Shown here in pieces: positions 9,112 through 18,408 of a stretch of 64,000 nucleotides of DNA. The first letter of the stretch is position 1; every line of letters begins with the position of its first letter. The stretch lies in contig CAYVWB010000018.1 in NCBI GenBank assembly GCA_964455395.1, positions 7,464 through 71,463 on the forward strand, in the 5' to 3' direction. The DNA is from CAYVWB01 sp964455395. GTDB lineage: Bacteria; Desulfobacterota; Desulfovibrionia; Desulfovibrionales; Desulfovibrionaceae. The notes under the pieces are model-generated. The model was not told the origin of the DNA. It saw only the letters and a list, made by a program, of their open reading frames with translations, and ran no database searches. The translations under genes were made by a program, and so were the position numbers.

Positions 9112-9209
9112 CAGGCGATTCCAGCAAAGGCCCCATGCGCCGTAGGCGTAGGGCCCTGACTCCATCCTCGCTGCAGACAGCCGCCGGCGAGTTTACACGG
9201 GAGCGCTCC

Positions 9210-10400
9210 ATGTCCTTCGTCAGTCATGTCGTCAGAATGTCCTGCCTCGCCGCTGTCGGGTTCGCGCTTGTGAGCGCGTGCGTGGTTGGCGGGTCGCCCC
9301 TTGTCGCCAGCACGGCTCTGGCCGAAACGGAAGCGCTCAAGGTGGGCGTGGTGGTCTCCGCCACGGGACCGGCCTCCTTCCTGGGCGAACCCGAGAAGAA
9401 CACCGCCGAGATGAAGGCGGAAGCCCTCAATGAAGCCGGCGGCGTGGGCGGCGCGCCCATCAAGCTGGTGCTCTACGATGACGAAACAGACGTGAACAAG
9501 TGCGTGCTGGCGGTGCAGAAGCTTTTGCGCAAGGACCAGGTGGACGTCATCGTGGGGCCCACCACCTCCGGCAACACCTTGGCCGTCATGCGGCTCGCCG
9601 CGCAGGCGGAGGTCCCGCTCATCTCCATGGCTGCAGCGGAGAAGATCGTCACCCCCCTGAACCCCTGGGTCTTCAAGGTGGCGCCGTCGGACCGCCATGC
9701 TGCAGCGCGCATTCTGGAGGACGCCACTTCGCGCGGGTACAGCCGCATCGCCATCATCACCGTCTCGGACGGCTTCGGGCAGTCCGGCCGGGAAGCCTTG
9801 CAGGAGCTCGTCCCCGCAGCCGGTCTGGAGCTTGTCGCGGATGAAGTCTTCAGCCCCAAGGACACGGACATGACTTCCCAGCTGACGGCCATCAAAGCCA
9901 AGAATCCGGACGCCGTGATCTGCTGGGGCACCAACCCGGGCCCGGCCGTGGTGGCCAAGAACCGCGTCCAACTGGGCATGGAGACGCCCCTGTACATGAG
10001 CCATGGCGTGGCTTCCAAGAAGTTCATCGAGCTGGCCGGGGACGCGGCCGAGGGCGTGATGCTGCCGGCGGGGCGCTTGCTGGTGGCGGAGCAGGTGGCC
10101 GACGATCATCCCCAGAAGGAAGTGCTGCTGGCGTACAAGGCAGCGTACGAGACGCGCTTCAACCAGCCCGTCTCCACTTTCGGCGGCCACGCCTGGGACG
10201 CTCTGGGAATCGTCAAGGCAGCAGTGGAGCGCGCCGGCTCCGCCGAGCCCCAAGCCATCCGCGACGCCCTGGAGCAAGTGGAAGGCTACGTGGGCACGGC
10301 CGGCGTCTTCAACTTCTCCCCCATGGATCACAATGGTCTGGACGCCACGGCTTTCGAGATGATCATCATCGAGAACGGCGAGTGGGTCATCATGCAGTAG
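9210..10400 (+). CDS. Branched-chain/aryl acid ABC transporter substrate-binding protein 1
   Basis: 396 residues of the LivK/periplasmic-binding type I fold. Export signal: residues 1-40, hydrophobic from about 10; either lipoprotein processing at VSAC or cleavage after STALA is possible. Mature core motifs: GPASFLGEPE, YDDETDVNK, GPTTSGNTLAV, ITVSDGFGQSGRE and GGHAWDALGI. It captures a hydrophobic amino acid or related organic acid for the LivHMGF membrane complex downstream. ATG at 9210 has GGGAG six bases upstream. A second, closely similar binding protein follows, and a strong terminator stands between them, so this one can be expressed alone from its own promoter. Confidence 0.93.
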   Translation: MSFVSHVVRMSCLAAVGFALVSACVVGGSPLVASTALAETEALKVGVVVSATGPASFLGEPEKNTAEMKAEALNEAGGVGGAPIKLVLYDDETDVNKCVLAVQKLLRKDQVDVIVGPTTSGNTLAVMRLAAQAEVPLISMAAAEKIVTPLNPWVFKVAPSDRHAAARILEDATSRGYSRIAIITVSDGFGQSGREALQELVPAAGLELVADEVFSPKDTDMTSQLTAIKAKNPDAVICWGTNPGPAVVAKNRVQLGMETPLYMSHGVASKKFIELAGDAAEGVMLPAGRLLVAEQVADDHPQKEVLLAYKAAYETRFNQPVSTFGGHAWDALGIVKAAVERAGSAEPQAIRDALEQVEGYVGTAGVFNFSPMDHNGLDATAFEMIIIENGEWVIMQ

Positions 10401-10446
10401 CCGTCTGGCGCAGGGCTGCGGGCCTTGCCGAATGGAGGCGTTTCCA

Positions 10447-10489
10447 CGCCCCGGGTCGCGGCGCTGCGCCGACCCGGGGCGTTTTTTTT
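10447..10489 (+). terminator. Rho-independent terminator
   Basis: A perfect 12-bp inverted repeat (10447-10458 with 10470-10481), loop of 11 bases, followed by eight T residues (10482-10489). It ends transcription of the first binding-protein gene. Confidence 0.93.
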
Positions 10490-10558
10490 GGGGGGGCGGC
10501 GTTTGCAGACGTCGGGAGGGGGAGCGCGTGGCCGCGCTGGTGAATCCTCGTTCTTGGG

Positions 10559-10605
10559 TTGACACTGACGACGCTTTGTCGGAAAGATGCCGCACTCTGA
10601 CAAAG
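10559..10605 (+). promoter_or_regulatory. Promoter with overlapping inverted repeat, second binding-protein gene
   Basis: TTGACA at 10559-10564 and a weak -10 (AAAGAT, 10583-10588, spacing 18). An inverted repeat CTTTGTC (10574-10580) and GACAAAG (10599-10605) straddles the -10 box, the usual place for a repressor operator. It separates control of the second binding protein from the first. The regulator is unknown. Confidence 0.45.
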
Positions 10606-10643
10606 TTGTAACCTCACCTTCAAGCTGCAAGGAGTCTCGGCCC

Positions 10644-11807
10644 ATGCTGCGTCGCGTCCTGCTCGCGTTCATCCCGGCCCTCGTCCTTTCGTTCACCGTC
10701 GCGTCCGCGTCCCACGCCGAGGAAGGGCCTTCCGGTGAGCCCATCAAGATCGGCGCAGTCTTTTCCGTCACGGGGCCGGCGTCTTTTCTGGGCGAACCCG
10801 AGAGGAACACCGTGGAGATGCTGGCGGAGCAGGTGAACGAGCAAGGCGGTCTGCTGGGTCGGCCTGTGGAGGTGATCGTCTACGATGACGAGACGGACGT
10901 GAACAAGAGCGTGCTGGCTGTGGACAAGCTGTTGAAGAAGGATCGTGTGGTCGCCATTCTGGGTCCCACCACTTCCGGCAACACCCTGGCCGTGAAGCGC
11001 AAGGTTTCCATGGCGAAGATTCCCCTTGTCTCCTGCGCGGCGTCGGAAAAGATCGTCAACCCCATCGACCCCTGGGTCTTCAAGTCGCCTCAGTCCGACC
11101 GGCACGCGGTGGAGCGCATTCTGCAGCACGCCGCTGCGCAGGGGTTCCAGTCCATCGCCATCATCACCGTCTCCGACGGCTTCGGGCAGTCCGGCCGCGA
11201 GGTGCTCCAGGAGCTGGTTCCAGCCAAGGGCATGGAGCTCGTCGCGGACGAGGTCTACGGCCCCAAGGACACGGACATGACGTCCCAGCTCACCTCCATC
11301 AAGTCCAAGAGCCCGGACGCCATCATCTGCTGGGGCACGAACCCGGGTCCGGCCGTGGTGGCCAAGAACCGTGTGCAGCTGGGCATGGAGACGCCCCTGT
11401 ACATGAGCCACGGCGTGGCTTCCAAGAAGTTCATCGAACTGGCCGGGGACGCGGCCGAGGGCGTGATGCTGCCGGCGGGTCGACTCATCGTGGCGGACCA
11501 GATCCCCGACGATCATCCCCAGAAGGCATTGCTGCTGGACTACATCGAAGCGTACGAGCGCGAGTTCGAGCAGCCCGTATCCGCATTCGGCGGCCACGCG
11601 TGGGACGCCTTCCAGCTTGTCGCCAACGCCATCGAGACTGCGGGCTCGGCCGACCCCCAAGCCATCCGCGACGCGCTGGAGCAGACCAAAGGTTTCGTGG
11701 GCACGGCGGGAGTCTTCACCTTCTCCCCGGAGGACCACAACGGCCTTTCCGCCGAGGCGTTCGAGATGGTCGAGATCGAGAACGGCGACTGGGTCATCAT
11801 GCAGTAA
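10644..11807 (+). CDS. Branched-chain/aryl acid ABC transporter substrate-binding protein 2
   Basis: 387 residues, LivK-type. Signal peptide about 1-24 with cleavage probable after ASASHA. It shares most of its length with the preceding protein: identical or near-identical blocks include ETDVNK, GPTTSGNTLAV, SDGFGQSGRE, AVVAKNRVQLGMETPLYMSH and the C-terminal WVIMQ. The two diverge mainly in the N-terminal third and around residues 290-310, which may tune ligand choice. ATG at 10644 has AAGGAG nine bases upstream. It has its own promoter and sits 244 bases before livH. Tandem duplication is the simplest origin. Confidence 0.93.
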   Translation: MLRRVLLAFIPALVLSFTVASASHAEEGPSGEPIKIGAVFSVTGPASFLGEPERNTVEMLAEQVNEQGGLLGRPVEVIVYDDETDVNKSVLAVDKLLKKDRVVAILGPTTSGNTLAVKRKVSMAKIPLVSCAASEKIVNPIDPWVFKSPQSDRHAVERILQHAAAQGFQSIAIITVSDGFGQSGREVLQELVPAKGMELVADEVYGPKDTDMTSQLTSIKSKSPDAIICWGTNPGPAVVAKNRVQLGMETPLYMSHGVASKKFIELAGDAAEGVMLPAGRLIVADQIPDDHPQKALLLDYIEAYEREFEQPVSAFGGHAWDAFQLVANAIETAGSADPQAIRDALEQTKGFVGTAGVFTFSPEDHNGLSAEAFEMVEIENGDWVIMQ

Positions 11808-11879
11808 CAAAAGGGCTTTCGCGTCCGGGTGGAGGCTGCTTTGCGACCGGTCCGGTCGGGCGCGGCTGCTTCGAGAGGC

Positions 11880-11978
11880 TTGACAACCGCCGCCGGGCTC
11901 TCCATGAATGGACCCGGCGGCTCTGTCCCTGATCAGTTCCGGCAAGTCCTGATCAGTCCTGACCAGCTCCGACCAGGG
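11880..11978 (+). promoter_or_regulatory. Direct-repeat region upstream of livH
   Basis: A TTGACA at 11880-11885 is followed by a cluster of similar sequences: CCTGATCAGTTCC (11928), CCTGATCAGTCC (11948), CCTGACCAGCTCC (11958) and CCGACCAGG (11969). Repeats with the palindromic core TGATCA at 10-20 base intervals look like binding sites for a regulator of the transport operon. This is inference from pattern only. Confidence 0.35.
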
Positions 11979-12051
11979 CGTCACCACCCGACGCGCTGGA
12001 GCGGCGCTCCGCCAGGGCGCTGTCCAGCCAGCTCTGCCTGTGCAACACATC

Positions 12052-12927
12052 ATGCTCGAAAGCTACCTGCAATACCTCATCTCCGGCCTCTCCGTGGGCG
12101 CAGCTTACGGTCTGACCGGGCTGGGCTTCACCATCATTTTCAACACCACAGGCGTCATCAACTTCGCGCAAGGGGAGTTCGTGATGCTGGGGGGCATGCT
12201 CTCGGTCTATTTCATGAGCCTGGGCGCGCCGTTGGCTTTGGCCATCCTGGCGGCCATCGTCGCCGTCACCGTGGTGGGCGCGCTCATGGAGCGGCTCACC
12301 ATCCGGCCGGTGAAGAACGCTTCCGTCATCCAGCTCATCATCATCACCATTGGCGTCTCCATCGCCATCCGCGGGGTGGTGATGCTCACCCTGGGCAAGG
12401 ACACCTTCGCGCTGCCGCATTTTTCCGGGGAGACGCCGCTGCAACTCTTCGGGGCGGCGCTCATGCCGCAGAGTTTGTGGATACTCGGCGTGACGCTGGC
12501 GCTTCTGGCCGGGCTGAAGCTCTTCTTCACGCGCACGCTCTTCGGCAAGGCCATGCTCGCGTGCTCTTACGACCGCAAGGCTGCGTATCTGGCAGGGGTG
12601 AGCGTGGAGCGCATGGTGCTGGTCTCCTTCATGGTGGCGGCGCTCGTGGGGGCCATCGGGGGTGCGATCCTCACGCCGTTGACGTTGACCTCCTACGACC
12701 GCGGCATCATGCTGGGTCTGAAGGGATTCGCGGCGTGCATCATCGGCGGACTGGGCAACCCCTTCGGCGCCGCAGCCGGGGGCTTGCTCATCGGCGTCCT
12801 GGAAGCTTTCGGGGCGGGGCTCATCGCCTCCGGCTACAAGGACGCCTTCGCTTTCATCATCCTGGTGGCGCTGCTGTTCTTCAAACCCTCCGGCCTCTTC
12901 GGCAAAGCCGAGATCAAGCGGGTCTAG
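12052..12927 (+). CDS. livH: Branched-chain amino acid ABC transporter permease LivH
   Basis: 291 residues with about eight hydrophobic segments. Family blocks: GLSVGAAYGLTGLGFTIIFN, TTGVINFAQGEFVMLGGML near the N-terminus and IIGGLGNPFGAAAGGLLIG near the C-terminus. It forms half of the membrane channel of the uptake system, with LivM. ATG at 12052 gives the canonical start (MLESYLQ); a GTG at 12040 would add four residues. No clear ribosome site precedes either. livM starts three bases after its stop. Confidence 0.93.
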   Translation: MLESYLQYLISGLSVGAAYGLTGLGFTIIFNTTGVINFAQGEFVMLGGMLSVYFMSLGAPLALAILAAIVAVTVVGALMERLTIRPVKNASVIQLIIITIGVSIAIRGVVMLTLGKDTFALPHFSGETPLQLFGAALMPQSLWILGVTLALLAGLKLFFTRTLFGKAMLACSYDRKAAYLAGVSVERMVLVSFMVAALVGAIGGAILTPLTLTSYDRGIMLGLKGFAACIIGGLGNPFGAAAGGLLIGVLEAFGAGLIASGYKDAFAFIILVALLFFKPSGLFGKAEIKRV

Positions 12928-12930
12928 GCC

Positions 12931-13906
12931 ATGCGGGGATTCCTGAAGAGTCTCCTCGCGCCGGGGCTGTTCTTTGCGGCGCTGGCTGCGCTGCCGCAGC
13001 TGCTTGCCAACGAGTACTACGTCAGTGTGCTCATCATCAGCTGCATCAACGCCATCATCGCTGCGGGGCTGAACCTGCTGCTGGGCTACGCCGGGCAGAT
13101 ATCCCTGGGCCACGCGGCGTTCTACGGCCTGGGCGCCTACGCCACGGCCATCGCCACCACCACCTTCGGCTTGCCCATGGAGGTGGGCCTGCTCTGCGCC
13201 GTGGGGTTGCCCACGGTCGTGGCGCTGGTGGTGGGTCATCCCACGCTGAAGCTCACGGGGCACTATCTGGCCATGGCCACCCTGGGTTTCGGGCTGGTGG
13301 TCTTCATCGTCTTCAACGAGACGCTCTCGCTCACGGGGGGGCCCTCGGGATTCGTGGGCATTCCCCGGCTCGCGCTTTTCGGAGCGAGCTTCGAATCTGA
13401 CCGCTCCTACTATTATCTGGTGGCGGGGAGCCTGGCGCTGGTCATCATGCTCTCGCGCAACTTGATCCATTCCCGCTACGGTCGGGCGCTGCAAGCCATC
13501 CATACCAGCGAGAAAGCCGCGCAGACTGCCGGGGTGGACATCGCTCGCTACAAGCTGGGAGTCTTCGCGCTCTCGGCGGCCTTTGCGGGTCTGGCCGGGT
13601 TCCTGTACGCGCATTATCTCACGTTCATCGCGCCCTCCAGCTTCGGCTTTCTCTTTTCGGTGGAACTCATCACCATGGTGGTGCTGGGCGGCATGGCCAC
13701 GCTCTGGGGCGCTGTGGCCGGGGCGTTCTTCCTCACCATTCTGCCGGAGCTGCTGCGCGTTTTCGAGAACATCGAGGTGCTGCTCTTCGGCCTCATCCTG
13801 GTCGTTTGCATGATGTTTCTGCGTCAGGGGCTCGTGGGCGGCGTGCTGACTCTATGGGAACGCCTGCGCCGCGGCCGCGCCAGCGCGACTTCGTCGGAGG
13901 CCCCTC

Positions 13907-13914
<8 letters not shown>
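12931..13914 (+). CDS. livM: Branched-chain amino acid ABC transporter permease LivM
   Basis: 327 residues, strongly hydrophobic. Family motifs: AAGLNLLLGYAGQISLGHAA, YLAMATLGFGLVVFIV, SLTGGPSGFVGIPR and VVLGGMATLWGAVAGAF. Second channel subunit of the LivHMGF importer. The stretch ALQAIHTSEKAAQTAGVDI is the cytoplasmic coupling loop that contacts the ATPases. The gene overlaps livG by eight bases, so translation is likely coupled. The C-terminal 20 residues are arginine-, serine- and glutamate-rich. Confidence 0.94.
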
Positions 13915-14784
<870 letters not shown>

Positions 14785-14788
<4 letters not shown>

Positions 14789-15522
14789 GCGGCGCAGCCC
14801 TCCTCACCCTGCGCAACGTGGATGTCTTCTATGGCCGCATCCACGCCGTGCGCCGCGTCTCCATGCACGTGAGCGCCGGCGAGATCGTGGCGCTCATCGG
14901 CGGCAACGGCGCAGGCAAGACCACGCTGCTCACGACCATTTCGGGCCTGGTCCGCGCATCCGGCGGAGAAATTCTCTACGACGGCGCCTCCATCATGAAG
15001 GCCAGACCGGACCGCCTGGTGGCCGCCGGCGTGGCCCACGCCCCGGAAGGCCGCAAGGTATTCGGTCCCATGACCGTGGCGGACAACCTCCAGCTCGGCG
15101 GCTATACCCGCAAAGACCGCGCCCAAGCCGCGCGCGACCTGGAGGAAATCTACGCCATGTTCCCCGTGCTCGCAGAACGCCGCCAGCAACCTGCAGCTGC
15201 GCTCTCCGGCGGGGAGCAGCAGATGCTCGCTCTCGGCCGCGCGCTCATGGCCCGACCGCGACTCCTGCTGCTGGACGAACCCTCCATGGGCCTTGCTCCG
15301 CGCATCGCCCAGGACATCTTCCGCCATGTCGTCACGCTGCGTCGGGAGCTGGGTCTTACCGTGCTGCTGGTGGAGCAGAACGCCAAAGCCGCCTTGCGCA
15401 TCGCCGACCGCGGCTACGTGCTGGAGACGGGCCGCATCGCGCTGCAAGGTCCCGCTGACGAGCTGCTGGCCAACCGCGACGTCCAGCGCGCATACCTGGG
15501 CCGCGACGCCGCCGCCGTGTGA
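14785..15522 (+). CDS. livF: Branched-chain amino acid ABC transporter ATPase LivF
   Basis: 245 residues. Walker A GGNGAGKTTLL, the LivF-type block AHAPEGRKVFGPMTVADNL, signature ALSGGEQQMLALGRALM, Walker B LLLLDEPSMGLAP and H-loop VEQNAKAAL. Second ATPase of the importer. The start overlaps the livG stop by four bases. The phenylacetate-CoA ligase gene begins 81 bases later, so the ligase could belong to the same transcript and act on the imported substrate or its product. Confidence 0.95.
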
Positions 15523-15603
15523 CGGACGCTGACACAGACTCCCCCGGGGGAACCCGAGCGACTCTCGCCCCGGACACGCCATCATCCTGAAGAGGGCACG
15601 CAC

Positions 15604-16911
15604 ATGTACTGGCAACCGGAAATCGAATGCATGGACCGCGGCGAGCTCGCCCAGCTGCAGCTCGAACGGCTGCAATCCACCCTCCACCGCGTGGCCCGCA
15701 ACGTCCCCTTCTACCGCGCGCGGTTCGAGGAATTCGACATCGACCCCGACGCCTTCGCCAGCGTGGAGGATATCGCCGCCATACCCTTCACCACCAAGAA
15801 CGACATCCGCAGCAACTACCCCTACGGCCTCTTCGCCGTGCCCCGCCGCGAGGTGGTGCGGCTGCACTCCTCCTCCGGGGCCTCAGGCAAGCCCATCGTG
15901 GTGGGCTACACCGCCAACGACATCCGCCGCTGGGCCAACCTCACGGCCCGGGTGCTCTGCGCCGGCGGACTGGACGAGGACGACGCCCTGCAGATCGCCT
16001 TCGCATACGGACTCTTCACCGGCGGGTTCGGGCTACACTACGGCGCTGAAATGCTTGGTGTTTCAGTCATCCCCAGCTCCAGCGGCGACACCCGCAAGCA
16101 GATCGACATCATGCAGGACTACGGCGCCACGGCCCTGGCCTGCACTCCAAGCTACGCGCTGCACCTCGCCGACGTCATGGAAGCTGAAGGCGTCAACATC
16201 AACGCGCTCGCCTTGCGACGCGGTCTGTTCGGCGCGGAGCCATGGTCCGAAGCCATGCGCCAGCAAATTCAGGAACGACTGAAGATCACCGCCACTGACA
16301 ACTACGGGCTCTCCGAGGTGATGGGCCCCGGCGTGGCCGGGGAGTGTCTCGAACAAGGCGGCCTCCACGTCAACGAGGACGCGTTCCTCTTCGAGATCGT
16401 GGATCCGGATACGGGGGAAGCCGTCCCCGAAGGCGAAACGGGCGAGCTCGTCATCACCACCCTGCACAAGGAAGCCTTCCCGGTCATCCGCTTCCGCACC
16501 GGCGATCTGACGCGCCTCGTCCCGGAGCCCTGCCCTTGCGGCCGCACCCACCGCCGCATCTCCCGTATTCTGGGCCGCGCGGACGACATGCTCACCATCA
16601 AGGGCGTCAACGTCTACCCCTCGCAAGTGGAGGCCGTGCTTGTGGACATGGAAGGCGCGGAGCCCCATTTCCAGATCGTGGTGGAGCGCGAAGGGCATCT
16701 GGACAAAGCCACCGTGGTGCTGGAAGTCTCCGAAGCGCTCCTCTTCGATCAGATGCGCGAGTCCCAGACCTTCCTCAAGACGCTGCAGAAGCGGCTCGCT
16801 TCGGCCACGGGGGTGCGTTTCGAAATCTCCCTGGCCGGCAAGCGCACCCTCCCCCGGGAGAGCGAGGCCGGCCGCAAGACGCGGCGGGTGATGGACAAGC
16901 GGACGCTCTAG
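15604..16911 (+). CDS. paaK: Phenylacetate-CoA ligase
   Basis: 435 residues, the family length. Activates phenylacetate or a related aryl acetate to its CoA ester with ATP. Family motifs: VPFYRARF, IAAIPFTTKNDIRSNYPYGL, the AMP-binding loop HSSSGASGKPIVVGY, GLFTGGFGLHYGAE, DNYGLSEVMGPGVAGEC, RFRTGDLTRL with PCPCGRTHRRI, and GRADDMLTIKGVNVYPSQVE. In anaerobes that ferment aromatic amino acids such ligases often work with indolepyruvate ferredoxin oxidoreductases; here the neighbour is a Liv-type importer, which suggests an aromatic rather than an aliphatic substrate for the pair. The ribosome site is GAGGG, eight bases before ATG. Confidence 0.94.
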   Translation: MYWQPEIECMDRGELAQLQLERLQSTLHRVARNVPFYRARFEEFDIDPDAFASVEDIAAIPFTTKNDIRSNYPYGLFAVPRREVVRLHSSSGASGKPIVVGYTANDIRRWANLTARVLCAGGLDEDDALQIAFAYGLFTGGFGLHYGAEMLGVSVIPSSSGDTRKQIDIMQDYGATALACTPSYALHLADVMEAEGVNINALALRRGLFGAEPWSEAMRQQIQERLKITATDNYGLSEVMGPGVAGECLEQGGLHVNEDAFLFEIVDPDTGEAVPEGETGELVITTLHKEAFPVIRFRTGDLTRLVPEPCPCGRTHRRISRILGRADDMLTIKGVNVYPSQVEAVLVDMEGAEPHFQIVVEREGHLDKATVVLEVSEALLFDQMRESQTFLKTLQKRLASATGVRFEISLAGKRTLPRESEAGRKTRRVMDKRTL

Positions 16912-17091
16912 GCCGATCTGTCGCTTGGCGTCGTCGCGCAGGCGCATCCGGCTTGAAGCGCGCGACTGTTCCCCCCAAGGTCCGCAGTGGACACCCGAAT
17001 CCCGGGAGCCTTTGAGAATTCCGCGAATCCCGGCCCTTGCGCCCCCCGCGTCTGCTCTCCAGGGGGCAGACGGTCATGACGTCGAATGCGT

Positions 17092-17120
17092 TTGACATGC
17101 GCCGCCAGGACTCCTACATA
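17092..17120 (+). promoter_or_regulatory. Possible promoter for the Cys-rich membrane gene
   Basis: TTGACA at 17092-17097 and TACATA at 17115-17120, spaced 17 bases, about 60 bases before the start codon. The -35 box is a perfect match and the -10 box is weak. Confidence 0.4.
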
Positions 17121-17177
17121 CTGAGGTATGGAGCCTTCCGGCGTTTCGCTGGGGGGCAAGCCTCCCGGGAGTCGACC

Positions 17178-17387
17178 ATGTGGGATCTCGTCATCGTCAC
17201 GCCTATCATCCTCCTCGCGGCGTGGTACGTCGCCAGGCGCACCCTCCGTCAAGCCACGAAGAAGGAATCCTGTGGCAGTTGCGGCGGGTGTTGTCCCACC
17301 CCAGACGAAAAGGGCTCGGGGGGTGTGGTCTGTCCGCCGAATCAGTGTCAGCCCCCCCGCGGCGGCATCGCCTCCAAGCCGGAGTGA
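17178..17387 (+). CDS. FeoB-associated-type Cys-rich membrane protein
   Basis: 69 residues. One N-terminal transmembrane helix (about 2-20, VIVTPIILLAAWYVA), a basic stop-transfer stretch (RRTLRQATKK), then a cysteine cluster SCGSCGGCC and two more cysteines (VVCPPNQC). This is the layout of the small Cys-rich proteins encoded near feoB that may bind iron or handle it at the membrane. No feo gene is in the window, so the link is family resemblance only. GGGAG lies six bases before ATG 17178. Confidence 0.65.
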   Translation: MWDLVIVTPIILLAAWYVARRTLRQATKKESCGSCGGCCPTPDEKGSGGVVCPPNQCQPPRGGIASKPE

Positions 17388-17629
17388 GTCTCGGCGGCGA
17401 GGCCTGCTCGGGAATCAACGCTCCACCGCCTCCTCGCGACCTGTTTTCCGATTGGAAGCGCAACGCGCGCCCTCTTGGCCGTGACGCGCAAGGCGCGCGA
17501 TAACGAAAAGCCGTGTCTTTGCCCATGGGGCCGCCACGACCGCGAACAGGCGAGAGGACGAGTCTACGGGAAAGAGTAACGGCGGCAGGATGAAACGGCG
17601 GCAACGCTGCAAGTCTGCCCGGAGCGGGT

Positions 17630-18022
17630 TCAGCGGAAGAATCGGGACCACGGGGGGGCCATCTCCTGCACCCACGCCACGCCCAGCAGCCCCGCCGCGA
17701 CCAGAGCCACCCCCCCCGCGAGCAGGCGCTCGAACGTGGTCACCTCGGGGTCCATGGAGCGATCGAAAAGCCCGGCGATGCACAGCGAAACGCCCATGGC
17801 GAGCAAGCCGGCGGCGATGGAAAGCTGGAGCCACGGTCCGCCATGCACGATCCGGATGGCGCCTTCTCCGAAGACCACCGGAAACCGCCCCAGCACCAGC
17901 GCGGTGAAGACGGCGCCGAACGCCAGCGCAAGACCGACCACCATGGCTCCTTCCGAGACGTCGGTGTAGTGCGCCAGAAGCACGGCCAAAGCGACCAGAC
18001 TGATCAGGGTGAGCCAGAGCAT
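17630..18022 (-). CDS. Conserved-type small membrane protein
   Basis: 130 residues with four predicted hydrophobic segments (about 2-18, 26-45, 64-84 and 98-118). The loops are short and the C-terminus ends in basic and aromatic residues (PPWSRFFR). I do not recognise the family. ATG at 18022 has purine-rich sequence (GGGGTAGGGA) just upstream. It lies alone on the minus strand, downstream of the chemoreceptor gene and facing the Cys-rich protein gene; the 240 bases on its other side hold no gene. Confidence 0.65.
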   Translation of the reverse strand: MLWLTLISLVALAVLLAHYTDVSEGAMVVGLALAFGAVFTALVLGRFPVVFGEGAIRIVHGGPWLQLSIAAGLLAMGVSLCIAGLFDRSMDPEVTTFERLLAGGVALVAAGLLGVAWVQEMAPPWSRFFR

Positions 18023-18285
18023 TCCCTACCCCTATCAAGCAAATGTGACCACGTGAAGTCGTCTCCGGGGGCCGTCCCCGGCGGGCGCGCCGGCCATGTC
18101 CCGCCGGCCGCATCAGGCAGCCCGACGCGGCCGGCCCCCGTCATCACGGGTCGGCGCTGGCGAGAGATGCAGCGGCCTTGCAGCAAAGCGTCCTTTAGCG
18201 CATGGCACGCCGGGAGGCCCTCCGCGCAGAGTCATGTCGCCGAGGGTTCGGGAAGCTGTCCGGCGTCTCACTCGTCCCTGACATT

Positions 18286-18383
18286 GTGGCTGTCGTGGTC
18301 ACAGTGGCTGTCGTGGTCACCGTGGCGGCCGTGGTCACCGTGGTTGCCTTGGTCACCGTGGCGGCCGTGGTCACCGTGGCGGC
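18286..18383. repeat. 18-bp tandem repeat, about five copies
   Basis: Units start at 18286, 18304, 18322, 18340 and 18358, with a sixth partial. The core on the plus strand is GTGGCGGCCGTGGTCACC. Read on the minus strand, in the same frame as the chemoreceptor that ends at 18409, the units encode a Gly/His/Asp-rich sequence (RHGDHG type). Copies differ by a few bases each, so the array is not a perfect recent expansion. Confidence 0.85.
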
Positions 18384-18408
18384 AAGAAGCCAAGGTCCGT
18401 TCCGCTGC

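Noticed and set aside
18286..18383. CRISPR-like short repeats
   Set aside because: Units are adjacent 18-bp tandems without unique spacers; no cas gene is nearby.
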